This document shows positions 21,890 through 31,918 of a DNA stretch of 64,000 nucleotides, one piece after another. The translations under genes and the position numbers were made by a program. The stretch is from Syngnathus acus (taxonomy: Eukaryota; Chordata; Actinopteri; Syngnathiformes; Syngnathidae): NCBI RefSeq assembly GCF_901709675.1, contig NC_051094.1, positions 18,018,501 to 18,082,500 of the forward strand. Direction: 5' to 3'. A model generated the notes under the pieces. It was not told the DNA's origin, did not search any database, and worked only from the letters and a program-made list of their open reading frames with translations. Position 1 is the stretch's first letter, and each line of letters begins with the position of its first letter.

Positions 21890-23610
21890 AGACAGCATCA
21901 CTGCCTTTTAAAAAATGAATATCTGAGACCCATCTGTACGTGTGCATCTGTGTGAGTCAAAAATGTATGCGCATTTCTGCTGATCCACAAACGCACAGTC
22001 AGTAATTCAAGCACAGAATTGAATATTTACAAATGATAAAGTTATGATAAATAAACATACAACAATAAAAAGCGCATGTGAAAATCACCCATATAATTTT
22101 AGTAACCACATGTGAAAATCACGAATATATTCATGGATCTGAAAAACGTGAAAATCACAAATACGTGGATCTGAAAAACACGTGAAAATAGCGGAAGTAT
22201 TTGTGTGAATAATTTTGACAGATATCTCTCCCCAAACGTGGCAGTTACTTAAATGTTCAATTGCCCCACTGTTTTAAATATAAAAAAAATGAGTACAGGC
22301 TACAGATCAATCAATGGTCCTTGTCTGTCTGCTACAGTTCGCCGAGACAACTGTGCACCACGAATATAGCTCAATAATTTGGTAGGCGTTCGCAAATGCT
22401 AAATTAGGTGTCGTGTCATGGCGTTAGCAAACAGCTGATTAAACAAGCGACAAAAAGCAAGTTAGAAAAAACATCCTTGAGCGTGCTAAAACATAGATTT
22501 TTGTTTCTGTTAAATTGAAATTATCCTTATGAAGGAAAATATTTTTTAAACTCACCTTTCAATGCTCTATATCCGAATCACAACGACGTCGTGAAAAATG
22601 ATACCTGTTCTTTGTACCTGGGGGAAAATAAGGTTTCAAGGCGTGTGCTCGTGACACTTGCTCCTCCTTAATGCTACTGGACTAACCTGTTCGTTCCTCT
22701 CTCATCGACACAACAGCACACTGCTTTCATGAAAGCATAAGTACGTACTTATGCTTGCATTTCACCAGTAGCTCTATCATTTCTGAGTGTGCTTGGTACT
22801 TATGTTTGCATTTCACTAATGGCTTTATCATTTCTGATTTTGTTTTTTGCCCAAAACATTTCCCCAAAACTGTAATTAAATGTTATGTTAAAAACAAGAA
22901 CAACAACATGCAACATCGTCATTATCATTTCCACATCCTATTTGGCATCAAAAAAATAAACTAACTACCTAAATAAACTAACTCAGTTTGTGTCTCTTTC
23001 AGAACCAGTTATTAAGGCTCTTACTATTAGGCCCGCCCCCCCTCAAACCTTCCTCTGAGTTGCCACTATCTTCAATGACCACAAGTGTGGTGCAGTACAG
23101 AATGGAGACATCCAACCAACACAACAAAAATATGAACTACATGTAGTGGGTGTGTGTAATTTATTGGTGTACCCGGTGTGAACGATGAAACCTGTGGAGC
23201 ACATGAGCAACCTAAATCAACAAACCATATCTTAATCAGTTATCGTGGATCCTAAAGACTATCTCAATGTCGCTCTCTTTGTTGAATTCCTCCAGTCAAG
23301 GAACCTCCGGGACTGGCGTGACGAGATGCCTCCCACACCGGGTGGCCTGGTAGGCCGAGTGTACCCCCAGATTGCCCACCGCAGAATAGATATTCCTAAT
23401 AAGGCCATCATGCAAGCAACAAAAATACAAACATGCCTGACACTACACCTACGTAATTAGTCAGTTATGGTCGCCATTAAGATGACTATTATTGCTTTTC
23501 TTTCATTAAAATCAACTCACTAATAACTCATTCTATGGGTACAAATTCCCCGAGCAATTTTCTCCAGTTTGTTCGCTTATTCTCATTGAAACTGATACAT
23601 ATAAATAATT
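21890..23610. other. intergenic sequence between ocln and gtf2h2; no gene recognised
   Basis: Contains repeated words built on AAAATCAC and CACGTG (for example TGTGAAAATCAC near 22078 and 22107, and AACACGTGAAAAT near 22177), partly inverse to the segment at 21500-21600. A plus-strand frame at 23245-23460 has no family match. Confidence 0.4.
22557..22700 (-). promoter_or_regulatory. candidate ocln 5' non-coding exon
   Basis: On the minus strand a strong donor, GAAAG/GTGAGTTT, lies at 22560-22549 behind a sequence with CpGs and no open frame. Its orientation and position upstream of the first ocln coding exon suit a non-coding first exon 12 kb away. This is inference from one splice site only. 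Confidence 0.22.
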
Positions 23611-23616
23611 CAAACT

Positions 23617-24000
23617 CCCATCCATCCATCCATCCATCCATCCATCCATCCATCCATCCATCCATCCATCCATTTTCTGTACCGCTTGTCGCGGGCGTGC
23701 TGGAGCCTATCCCAGCGGCCATCAGGCAGTAGGCGGGTGACACCCTGAACCGGTTGCCAGCCAATTGCAGGGCACACAGAGAAGAACAATCATCTGCACT
23801 TGCACTCACACCTATGGGAAAATTGGAGTGCTCAATCAGCCTACCCTGCATGTTTTAGGGATGTGGGAGGAAACCGGAGTGCCCGGAGAAAACCTACGCT
23901 GGCACGGGGAGAACATGCAAACTCCACACAGGGAAGGCCGGAGCTGGAATCGATCCCGCACCCTCCGAACTGTGAGGCGGACACTCTACCGAGCCGTCTC
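23617..24000 (-). mobile_element. full-length tRNA-SINE with RTE-like GATG tail
   Basis: The most complete copy. The minus strand starts with a tRNA-like head (GGCTCGGTAGAGTGTCCGCC as box A, GGGATCGATTCC as box B at about 23945-24000), then the body GTTTTCTCCGGGCACTCCGG and CTGGGATAGGCTCCAGCACG. It ends GACAAGCGGTACAGAAAATGG followed by (GATG)n. That end matches the RTE end ATAAGCGGAAGAAGATGGATGG, which implies RTE-driven copying. Confidence 0.85.
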
Positions 24001-24089
24001 TTAGCCTATTATTCCTTGTCAAATCTTCAACCAATGTATTGTGGCATCACAAGAGGGCAGGTGGTAGAGGGCTGCTACATCCCTGACAA

Positions 24090-24210
24090 GATGGTGGGAA
24101 TGCTGATGGTGTAGTGGTACACTCACCTGTCTTGTGTGCAGGCACCATGAGTTAGACTCCCACATATGACGGTGTGCATGTGTGACTTAAAAAAAAGAAA
24201 AAAAAGATGG
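24090..24210 (+). mobile_element. tRNA-derived SINE
   Basis: GCTGATGGTGTAGTGGTACAC (box A type) and GAGTTAGACTCCC (box B type), spaced as in a pol III promoter, followed by GACGGTGTGCATGTGTGAC and an A-rich tail at 24187-24205. Related to 2432-2520. Confidence 0.65.
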
Positions 24211-24639
24211 TCGCTGCATACACTACACTTCCCAGAAGACGTCACTGCTCTGACAGGTGTAGGTGGTTAGGTCCCTTGATTAAGGCAGCGGATGGAAGAG
24301 CAGAGAGGCAGAGGTCAGAGAGCAGGAGGTGGTGGAGGTGGAAGGAGCTGAACAGCCACTGCCAGAATGAAGCCATCAACAAGGAAAGGGATTTAAGGAA
24401 AGAAAGAAAGACAGACATGTTTTGTTGGATATTTGTTTGCGTCCTGGGGGAGTCACAGGATCCTCCTTCTCCTATGGGAGTGTTTTCAGCTGGACTGAAA
24501 TGGGGCTTCGCGTGGAAGAATGAACGGCCTGCATTTGATGTGACTCTCGCTTTTTTTTTTGCATTCCTCCAGCCTTACCTGCCTGGGTTACCTCACAGTA
24601 TGCTTTTACTTGCCAATATGAATATTTAGTAATTTATTC

Positions 24640-24722
24640 AGTTTTTCTTTTTTATTAGAATAATAATAAAAAAGAAATACTTTCTTTTTTATTAGAATAA
24701 TAATAAAAAAAGAAATACTTGA
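24640..24722. repeat. direct duplication of about 42 bp
   Basis: The word TTTTTTATTAGAATAATAAT followed by an A-rich part occurs twice in a row, before the hAT copy. Confidence 0.8.
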
Positions 24723-24951
24723 GGCAAGTTCTTTCCACAAAGGAGTTGAAGTTTACCCACTTTGGGCTGGTATGGGGTGCAGTCTGTTGTGCAACTTTGC
24801 ATGAAGCATCACTACACAAGACTGTTTTAAAAAGATCTGTTCTTTTTTTCCATTTCAGGTATTGTAATCTTGTTGTGCAACCTGGGCTGCAGAGAAACGG
24901 CACATTTTCACTGCTGTCAATGCATGTCAAGTTGTCAACTATACTCTAAAG

Positions 24952-25810
24952 CAGTGGTCCCCAACCTTTTTTGTGCCACGGACCGGTTACGCGTCAGAAA
25001 TATTTTTGCGGACCGGCCTTTATATAAATAAATAATAAATTTATATAAATAAATTATACATGTATAATGAATATATAAATACGATGAAATAAAATGTTAT
25101 GACTGGCATAAGAACAAGTATAAATGACATAAAAATAAAACTCACCATTACGTTGAATTAGTGGGAGCACTGAGCTCGTTTCTCAGAAACGTGCCGGCCC
25201 CATCTAGGCGTAATCGGAAACAATGACACCCGAAGTGGTTAAGGTTTGTCTGTTAATGCAGTATGCTTTGTCTCCATGTGCCGAAGAAGTTTTGCCTCGT
25301 TAGCTAGCCTGTCGCCACATATGCCGAGTGCACTTGGCGCCTCAGAGTCACCTGTGGCGATAAATCCATATTTTAAGTACGACTCCAGAAATGTTCTTTT
25401 AAATGCAGCTTTCCTTTTCTTAGAAGTGGTAGCCTCTTCTTCTTCAGTCTCCTCATTGGGCTTTTCTCCCTTTCCGAAGCTTTCCAAACTTCTCTGTTTC
25501 TTGCTCATTTTTACTTGCCTTGCAGGCTCGACTGGGGTGACATGTCACGTGACCGAGACGAGCGTCTTGTGTCAAGGGACACAGCGACTTTTTAAAAATA
25601 TTTTTTTTATATTTTTCAAAATAAATTCTTACTCATTTTTGCGGACTCGACTCGGAAAACATATCACGTGACCGGGACGAGCGTCTTGACCAGAAGGAAT
25701 TGATCGGCGAAAAAAAAAAAAAAGTTTTTTTTCCTGTGCGGCTTGACGGCCCGGTACCAAGTGACCCACGGACCAGTACCGGTCCATGGACCGGGGGTTG
25801 GGGACCCCTG
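24952..25810 (-). mobile_element. hAT (ZBED5-like) non-autonomous element, 859 bp
   Basis: Ends CAGTGGTCCCCAACC and GGTTGGGGACCCCTG. The exact 8-bp target duplication CTCTAAAG lies at 24944-24951 and 25811-25818. Apart from orientation it has the same architecture as 15487-16327, so both descend from one internally deleted master. Confidence 0.92.
25239..25508 (-). CDS. hAT transposase N-terminal BED zinc-finger remnant
   Basis: An 89-codon frame starting MSKKQRSLESFGKGEKPNEE, with the acidic TSKKRK stretch, the FLESYLKYGFIATGDS spacer that the other copy lacks, and the BED finger. The first Cys pair is damaged: the sequence reads LGICGDRL, so only one Cys of the C-x2-C remains. The LLRHMETKH part is intact, and the frame ends TDKP. 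The catalytic domain is absent. The protein would be the N-terminus of a ZBED5-like hAT transposase; the lost Cys suggests it no longer folds. Confidence 0.7.
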   Translation of the reverse strand: MSKKQRSLESFGKGEKPNEETEEEEATTSKKRKAAFKRTFLESYLKYGFIATGDSEAPSALGICGDRLANEAKLLRHMETKHTALTDKP

Positions 25811-25857
25811 CTCTAAAGAATGACTTTCACAAAACATCTATGTTAATGTAGGAAGAA

Positions 25858-26165
25858 GTGACCACCACCTTCCCCATCAGCAGCAGCACAGAAAGCACCT
25901 CCACCTGCACCAGCAGCACGGGTAGCACTTCCTTCACCAGCAGCACGGATGCTACCAGCAGCACAGACAGTACCTCCACCAGCACCAGGATCACAGACTG
26001 CACTTCCACCAGCACCAGGATCACAGACTGCACCTCCTCCATCGCCAGCAGCACAGGCAATATCTCAACCTGCACCAGCAGAACAGATGGCACCTGCACC
26101 CGCAGCACAGACAGCACCTCTACCTGCACCAGCAGCACAGACAGCACCTTCTCCATCATCACCCG
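25858..26165. repeat. CACCAGCAGCACAGACAG-type coding-like minisatellite
   Basis: Diverged tandem units of about 18-36 bp built from CACC, AGCAGCACAGA and CACCTCC. It is open in several frames (Thr/Ser-rich or Pro/Ala-rich), which follows from the 3-bp composition. No start context, splice sites or domain support a gene. Confidence 0.75.
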
Positions 26166-26174
26166 ACCTCTGAC

Positions 26175-26611
26175 TGTCACGCGCCGGTGTCATCCAGCCA
26201 CGCCCCACCAATCACCGGGATCATTCTCACCTGTCGCGTGCTCATTGGGAGCACTATACTAGCGCGGCAAGCGCTACAGCCCGCGTCAGTTTGTCTCGTG
26301 ATGTCTCCGCGCACACCGCTCCTCGTAAGCTTGACTCCCCATTTCTTTACGATTCGGTCCTTCTCCTGTCTGTCCAGTGCTACCTTGTCAGTCCGCAGTT
26401 GCTCTCCTCGGAGATCACCCGTCCGCCACGTCCAGTCCTCGCCAGTGAGAAGTCCAGCCGCCAGCTCCTTCCCCTGGTTTACCATCCGGCTACCCACACC
26501 CGACGAGCGCAGCCTCGCCCGTTCGCCGCTTCAGCCCTCCATCGTTCCCCTCTCCCTCCACAATAAAGTCGGCTTCGCTTTGCATTTGGCTGTACTGTCC
26601 GATCTCTCACA
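26175..26611 (+). mobile_element. solo LTR of a Ty3/gypsy element
   Basis: TGTCACGCGCC...CTCACA, with a 5-bp target duplication CTGAC at 26170-26174 and 26612-26616. It has an AATAAAG signal (about 26562) followed by TTTGCATTTGGCTGTACTG, which matches the LTR of the gypsy element at 53.8 kb (reverse). Internal sequence has been lost by LTR recombination. Confidence 0.88.
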
Positions 26612-26619
26612 CTGACTGT

Positions 26620-27710
26620 AATACTTGGCTCTAATAGTCACCTGTAGCACTGATAGTCAACATGACTGTGTTTCCATGTAGCCTCTCCATTTGATTTTAT
26701 TTAGTGTTTAGACATTGTTTTTTTAGGTTATGTTATTTTTTTGGTTTATTGTTCTGTTTAGTTTACTGATGTCATCAATGTAAAATAGTTATCAATATTG
26801 ATGTTTATATTAAACATTCATTTTTTTATCTTCAATAGTACTTATCAATAGGGCTGTATGTCTGTCTATAAATATCCTCATAATCCATGCAGATATTTAA
26901 TTCCATGAGACAAAATTACAAAATAACTTGTAATTTTCCTTTAACAAAGAAATAATTTTAGAAAAACAAGACTGGTACCCCAAACTACATAATCAATAAT
27001 GCATACAAATAAAATAATAAATTGTTATTAGTTCATTAATTACAAGTTATTTCATTAATAATATTGACAGCCTGAAAGTGTTTCAACACCCTAGCCAACT
27101 GTATCTGATCCCAAGATGGGAGATTACAATGCAGCAGAAGTATTATGGTGACAATATAGGAATAAAGTATACAGTCAAAATAGCAATATAAAATGTAATA
27201 TTTGATGGCATGGGGCAGGAAAGATCATAGCCTGCAAGGACATTGTGTTAGATATCTGTTGGGGAAGGGACATTGGCATTAATAATCTTGATGTTGATGT
27301 GAATATTCAATTTTGATAAACATTCTAAGGCTTATTTATACATGAAATCTCTTTGTCCATCTGACCTAGTGTGGTTATAGAAATTAAATAGAAAATGCAA
27401 AAGGAAAACTCAATTCCTGGCCGCATGCTCCCCTGCCCAGATAACATGTCTACTAAATGCAATGAAATGTACAGAACTTGAAAACTACTTGTCTGCTTCA
27501 TATATCACCATATTTACCAAATTAATATGATTTGTAAGCTTATTTTGTACGTGAAATGCAATTCTAAATACCCCCCCCCCCCCCATTACCAACAAATAAA
27601 AAAAGCGTTTAATACAAACAACTTATAACAGTTTAACCTTTGTGTGTGTTTTTTAACTATTAAAAGTATTTTCAATAGAAATAAACAAAAAGTATTATTT
27701 GCTCGACTAG
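26620..27710. other. AT-rich intergenic sequence; no gene recognised
   Basis: No open frames of note. A run of 14 C lies at 27571-27584. Confidence 0.5.
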
Positions 27711-27719
27711 ATTGTAAAG

Positions 27720-27928
27720 CAAGGGTGGGCAATTCCGGTCCTCGAGGGCCGGTGTCCTGCAGGTTTTATAGGTCTCCCTGCTGCAACACACCTGATTCAA
27801 ATGATCAGGATTGTTATCCAGCTTCTGCAGACCTTGCTAATTATCTGACCATTTGAATCAGGTGTGTTGCAACAGGGTGACATAGAAAACATGCACCGGC
27901 CCTCGAGGAACGGAATTGCCCACCCCTG
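27720..27928. mobile_element. hAT MITE, 209 bp palindromic
   Basis: Ends CAAGGGTGGGCAATTCCGG and CGGAATTGCCCACCCCTG. The exact 8-bp target duplication TTGTAAAG lies at 27712-27719 and 27929-27936. The inner arms CAACACACCTGATTCAAATG / ATTTGAATCAGGTGTGTTG are shared with the copy at 18626. Confidence 0.93.
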
Positions 27929-27959
27929 TTGTAAAGCCATTAAATAAATAAATAAATAA

Positions 27960-28260
27960 ATAAATAGGCGGAACTGTCTTTGACGGAAAGTGGGCGGGAT
28001 TGATTCTGGTGGGCTGGACTGTTTCTAGAGCAGCTCCATCTCTCGACTCAACGGCGCTGTCCTATCCTTGTGTCGAGCACCTCCTACTGTCGTTTCTGAC
28101 GGTTGGCATGTTCAGGCGCAGGAGCGGAATCTTGTTTCGCCGTTCACGTTTCGCACGGAGTATTGAAATGAAGCACTCGTTGTTGAATTTGCCGAACACG
28201 CTCGAGAAAGGTACCAGGGATAGATGCATACTCCCATTGCGTTGTTGAATTCTAGGTATG
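27960..28260 (+). promoter_or_regulatory. candidate gtf2h2 promoter / first non-coding exon
   Basis: A local CpG-richer patch with a GC box GGGCGGG at 27992-27998 and a possible donor GAGAAAG/GTACCA near 28203-28212. The first gtf2h2 coding exon has an acceptor in its 5' UTR at 36209, so an upstream non-coding exon must exist. This is the best candidate I see, on weak evidence. Confidence 0.25.
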
Positions 28261-28264
28261 TTCA

Positions 28265-29170
28265 CTGTTTTTTCCCTGCCTCACCAGAAGTAACTGAATC
28301 ATAATAAAGAGGAGCTATATTTATCCTCAGACCCCTCAATTCTAGGCTTTAACACCAATGATAGCTGAACAAACGATTCCACAGACTCCTACTTTGTACT
28401 TGACTAGGTAATTAGCGGCACACTACGGCTTGAATTTACAGTTTAGCATCAATGGTAATTTACTCCTGACTGAATTGCACTTTTTGAAGTCAATTGTGTG
28501 GCCCCATTGATACTGTTGACTTGAAGACAAACAGAAACGTGATCTTGGACTTGTCCCACATATGGTGAACATGCTCACTGGTAGGTCCACTTGCACCTTC
28601 CCAAGATATTTTAATACAAATCTGTATCAAACAGTTTGCATTTATTGAGATGAATGATAGTATTGAATGATATATTCAGAGAGATGTTCAGGGTCCGGCA
28701 AAATGATCTGACACATTTGTAGGTTTAACAAAATGCAATTAAATTAAAGAAACACAAAAGTTATTTTTTATTTTCGAAAGGTGCAAAATGCCGTTTTGGT
28801 TTGTTTTCGTTTCATTTCATTTTCGTTTCATTTTCGTTTCATTTTCGAATAATGTACCCTGTATATGATTTTCAGCAATGGAGAGTAATCCATATTGTTT
28901 CAAGCTGAGAGGTGTTTTTGTGTGACTTAATTCGCTAGGTAAGAGTGGAAAATATGACAAGTCACTCGCAGATACATTTACAATTGAACAAGTTTGTCTG
29001 TGTGTCCTAACATATGTTTTTACTTACACTTTTGTTTTGATACATCGCTTGAACCGGATTATTTCCGATGGTGTATTTGAGTGTACCCCTGGGAACCCAC
29101 TTAAAGTGAGAAAACATGTTAATTGACAGATAAAAAAAAAAAAAAAAAATCTGGACTCAAGAGGACCAAG
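28265..29170. other. no gene recognised
   Basis: AT-rich. A short repeat of CATTTTCGTTT lies at about 28800-28850 and an A run at 29131-29148. Confidence 0.45.
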
Positions 29171-29176
29171 AACATA

Positions 29177-30240
29177 CCTTATTGGCCCGAATATAAGATG
29201 ACCCTGATTATAAGACGACCCCCTCTTTTTCAAGACTCAAATTTGTAAAATGACTTTTTGACTCAAGTTTGAAAAAAGACTTTTTGAACACCAAATTAAA
29301 TTTTTATGCAGAAAATAATTACAGTACATCTGAAACAAATGATTATAACAATATATTCGAGAGAAAAAGCATGATATTTTGCCTCATTCAAATCATGCAA
29401 AAACTGTCACATCCTAATATCTGAACATTTAAATATGTAGACTAAAGTGCAATCACATTTGTAAATGAATGGCTTCTGGTTTTTGAAATGTAAATAAACC
29501 AATCTACTGTGATAAAACAACAAAATTGCAATAACTGCATTAACCATTAAAGTGAAGTCTAACTCTAACTGTAGTCTTGAAACAAATCTGAATTAGGAAA
29601 AACATTGCAATCAAATAATGCAAACTGCTACCGCTATTGTTGGGGAGCCTGAGGACTGTATAGGGGGTTGGCTCGGATGGTTATGCTGTTTTTGCTCCCC
29701 GGTGTTGGTCAGAACACAGGAGGGAAGACGTGGTTCAGTTTTGATTGCTTTACTGAATTATTGGCAAAAAAGTAACAGGCACTGTGGCTCATAGGGGCAT
29801 ACAGGCAAACTGGCAAAAGGGTATTGTGTGAAGCGTGTGAAAGGTGTGTGTGGTTTGTGGGGTGTGTCTGTGTGGTTCTGCAACAGACAGAATTACAGCA
29901 CGTGAATCAACGCTCAACATTTGACGTCACACAACACATAACTAACTGCGCGTAACGGTTCCGCTATACTAAATAACCATAAATGAAATCCTCTCAGCAA
30001 CACACCAAACATAAGTCATCGAGACAACAAAATACATTTGCTGGCGACCGTTAGTCGCCGTGCCGCTGCGTAACGGCTACTCGTATGATGCGAGGCAAAT
30101 TTAAAGAAGCGCGCCAGAGCTGTCAATCAAACGGCGCGCACACGAAGCAAACCGCGATCGGACAAACGGCACAACAGTGGACAGTCGTAACAATGAAATG
30201 TATATACTCACTTTGTGTCAAGGACACACACGATCACAGC
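29177..30240 (+). mobile_element. GACGA-class CCGTA element, 3' truncated copy
   Basis: Starts at TA with CCTTATTGGCCCGAATATAA and carries ATAAGACGACCCCC. From about 29442 it follows 20369-21180 closely (words GGCTTCTGGTTTTTGAAATG and GCACTGTGGCTCATAGGGGC). A SINE at 30241 replaces the right end. At 29320-29326 it has TACAGTA where the first copy holds the GTCGC element. Confidence 0.7.
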
Positions 30241-30376
30241 AACATGTGTGCCCTGCGATTGGCTCGCAACCGGTTCAGGTTGTCCCCCGCCTACTGCCTG
30301 ATGATGGCTGGGATAGGCCCCAGCACGCCCGCGACCCCTGTGGGGACAAGTGGTAAAGAAAATAGATGGATAGATA
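30241..30376 (+). mobile_element. tRNA-SINE 3' part with GATG tail
   Basis: TGTGCCCTGCGATTGGCTCG, GATGGCTGGGATAGGCCCC, GGGGACAAGTGGTAAAGAAAA and then ATAGATGGATAGAT. The head is absent. Same family as 23617-24000, opposite orientation. Confidence 0.75.
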
Positions 30377-30804
30377 TTGTGAATTTGCTTATTGCTATTC
30401 AAATACATGGGCAAGATGCAAAATATGGAAGACCCAACCACTCACAAACAAGGTTGTAATGTAATCAGCATGTGCCTGTTTGTGTCTCTGTTTATTTTTT
30501 ATAGTGAGACTACCGAATGTATTACTTGATATATTAGAACCTAAGCAGCTAAGGCTGTAAGGACCCTATTGTTCCTGTAAAAATTATGTTCATTATAATT
30601 CTTCTCCATAAAGACAGGATTTTTGAGGAACTGTACGTGACCGAAAACTCTCCACACATTTGTGTTCTTCATAATTATGTTCTACATTATAAACTACAAA
30701 GAACAGTCTCCTTGGTTTTGATTTATTGCAAATAATGGTTTGTTTGATTGATTGATTGATTGATTGATTGACAGTTTTATTCAGAATACTCAAATATACA
30801 AATA

Positions 30805-31647
30805 CCGTCTTTTTCCATGTATAATGCGCCCCCATGTATAATACGCACCCTAAAAATGGCATGTCGATGCTGGAAAAAAGCCTGTACCCATGTATAATAC
30901 GCACCCAAATTTTGACTCCTATTAAGTCCGTAAACGTAAAATTATTTCAGAAAAAAGATCATCTTTGGGAACAACCAGATGTTATTCTGCCGGTCAGTAT
31001 CACTGCGCATGCGCTAGCAAACTCGATAGCGAAGGAATGTTTCGGATTTGTGTAGGGTACATTGTGACAGCAAACGAGCAGGTGATCGAGCAAGCGTCTG
31101 ATACGAGAGCATTGTGTTCGTATGGAGCGTGTTTGAAGTGAACAGCAGAGAAGAAAGGAACAAGGCAAAGTGTTGTGAAATAAAATATTACCTGTAATAC
31201 GCATTTTGTTATTTGCTGATTGGAACTGCTAATTAAACTGTGAATTGAAACTAATAGGTATAGAACTGAACTCTCGCTCTTTATATAGCTGACATGTCTT
31301 GCGCATCCGTTCTGCGCATCTGTAATGGCGGCCTCCGTATGATATCCGGTTTGCGATGGAGAAATAAATAAATAATATTTGACAATAACACACCATCAAG
31401 GATTGCATCATCGCATCAAACGATGTGTCGTCAGTTATGAATTTTACTGACTAAGTGTGTTGGGCAGGATGGCTGAATGCGATGCGCGATTGACAACAAA
31501 CAAGAAGAAAGGTGATTTCAAGTTTTATTTCGAGGGAGATTTTCTTCATAAAAAAAATAAATAAAATTGTAACCATGTATAATGCGCACCCCAGATTTTA
31601 GGACAATAAATTTGTTAAATTTTGCGCATTATACATGAAAAAAACGG
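30805..31647 (-). mobile_element. TGCGC-class CCGTA element, 843 bp
   Basis: Ends CCGTCTTTTTCCATGTATAA and TTATACATGAAAAAAACGG inverse, with TA on both sides (30803-30804, 31648-31649). Subterminal words ATGTATAATGCGC and ATGTATAATACGCACCC recur three times on the left. This is the cleaner of two copies and sets the family size. No transposase gene. A GATT microsatellite lies just upstream at about 30748-30770. Confidence 0.8.
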
Positions 31648-31918
31648 TAACACAGAGCTTCCTGTTTGTTCTCAGATAAAGTACTTGCATAAAAACAAAA
31701 TGAAATTGAGGAAGCAAAATAAACACGCTGAGAGAAAAAGAAAATACATTTGTAAAGGAGAAGCATGGCTTCTTAGCTCTCACCCCTTTATCGAAACATA
31801 ATTTATATGTAGTATATATACGTAAATAAGTCTCATACATGCATATATAGTACGCCTACAAACATGCATATATACACCTACATGTATACGCATACATATT
31901 TATACCCCTATACACATA

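Noticed and set aside
24207-24629. 140-codon plus-strand frame
   Set aside because: Begins in a SINE flank and has low-complexity basic and hydrophobic parts. No family recognised.
25858-26262. Long Thr/Ser-rich and Pro/Ala-rich frames, mucin-like
   Set aside because: All three frames are open because the DNA is a CACC/AGCAGCACA minisatellite. No start context, signal peptide or splice sites support a gene, and the end runs into a solo LTR.
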